NCBI GenBank assembly: GCA_018668195.1
Contig: JABITU010000316.1
Span: 1 to 5,246, forward strand
DNA length: 5,246 bases
Origin: Tateyamaria sp.
GTDB taxonomy: Bacteria > Pseudomonadota > Alphaproteobacteria > Rhodobacterales > Rhodobacteraceae
Direction: 5' to 3'
The stretch's first letter is position 1. Each line of letters begins with the position of its first letter. This document shows, piece after piece, positions 5,117-5,246 of this stretch. The notes below the pieces were generated by a model. That model saw only the letters and a list, made by a program, of their open reading frames with translations. It was not told where the DNA came from and ran no database searches. The position numbers and the translations under genes were made by a program.

Positions 5117-5246
5117 ATGATCAGGCATGCACAAATTTTACGCGTTTGTTGCGCAATATTGGCCCTGACCATTTGTTTGGGTCTGGACGCTCCAGCTCAT
5201 GCCCAGTCACTGATGCCAAGCACCTCATCAACTGCCACGCAGATCG
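5117..5246 (+). CDS. Exported protein of unknown function, 5' end only
   Basis: Only 43 codons are present before the right edge. They encode a typical Sec signal peptide: a basic start (MIRHAQILR), a hydrophobic core of about 14 residues (VCCAILALTICLGL), and a cleavage region DAPAHAQS with likely signal peptidase I cutting after AHA at about residue 29. Cys20 in LTIC is not in a lipobox because the preceding residue is Ile, so a lipoprotein is unlikely. The start of the mature part (SLMPSTSSTATQI) is Ser/Thr-rich and gives no clue to function. A periplasmic or membrane-anchored protein is expected. The gene follows the terminator and has its own AGGAG ribosome site, so it is a separate unit from the regulator gene. 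Confidence 0.75.
   Translation, partial: MIRHAQILRVCCAILALTICLGLDAPAHAQSLMPSTSSTATQI

Noticed and set aside
1..5246. Search for CRISPR arrays, tRNA or rRNA genes, insertion sequences or phage genes
   Set aside because: No regularly spaced repeats, tRNA-like folds, transposase frames or terminal inverted repeats were seen; the window is ordinary core-type chromosome apart from the small RNA region.

Overview
The window looks like chromosomal DNA from a marine-type Rhodobacteraceae (Roseobacter-group) alphaproteobacterium. The evidence is the protein sequences themselves: a fused indolepyruvate:ferredoxin oxidoreductase starting MSTQKISLNDRYDL, a LysR regulator starting MDWDKLRIFHAV, and an acyltransferase with an NHPYGILDG motif. 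All three resemble Rhodobacterales proteins as I remember them. The organism call is from recognition, not from a search.

Layout, left to right. (1) Positions 1-291, minus strand: the first 97 codons of a lysophospholipid acyltransferase-like protein, cut by the left edge. (2) 383-3784, minus strand: a complete 1133-residue fused 2-oxoacid (arylpyruvate type) ferredoxin oxidoreductase. Its start is set by a strong GGGAGG ribosome site, 24 codons inside the longest open frame. (3) 3785-3953: a divergent control region with two well-formed dyads about two helical turns apart, one with the T-N11-A geometry of LysR-family sites, plus weaker elements. (4) 3954-4871, plus strand: a complete LysR-family regulator transcribed away from the oxidoreductase. 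(5) 4872-5116: no protein gene, but a strong candidate small RNA (about 4946-5025) with a promoter-like element, a 5' hairpin, an unpaired CCUCCCU segment and a perfect Rho-independent terminator. The architecture resembles the alphaproteobacterial alpha-r8 (MmgR/suhB) sRNA family. (6) 5117-5246, plus strand: the start of an exported protein with a Sec signal peptide, cut by the right edge.

How the parts may work together. The divergent regulator and oxidoreductase form a classic LTTR-target pair, probably controlling oxidative decarboxylation of aryl 2-oxoacids from aromatic amino acid breakdown to aryl-CoA, with electrons passed to ferredoxin. The small RNA's unpaired CCUCCCUG is exactly complementary to CAGGGAGG over the oxidoreductase ribosome site, and pairing can extend to 12 contiguous pairs with G-U wobbles. 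This raises the possibility that the neighbouring sRNA tunes translation of the oxidoreductase. That is inference, because CU-rich anti-Shine-Dalgarno segments match many purine-rich ribosome sites.
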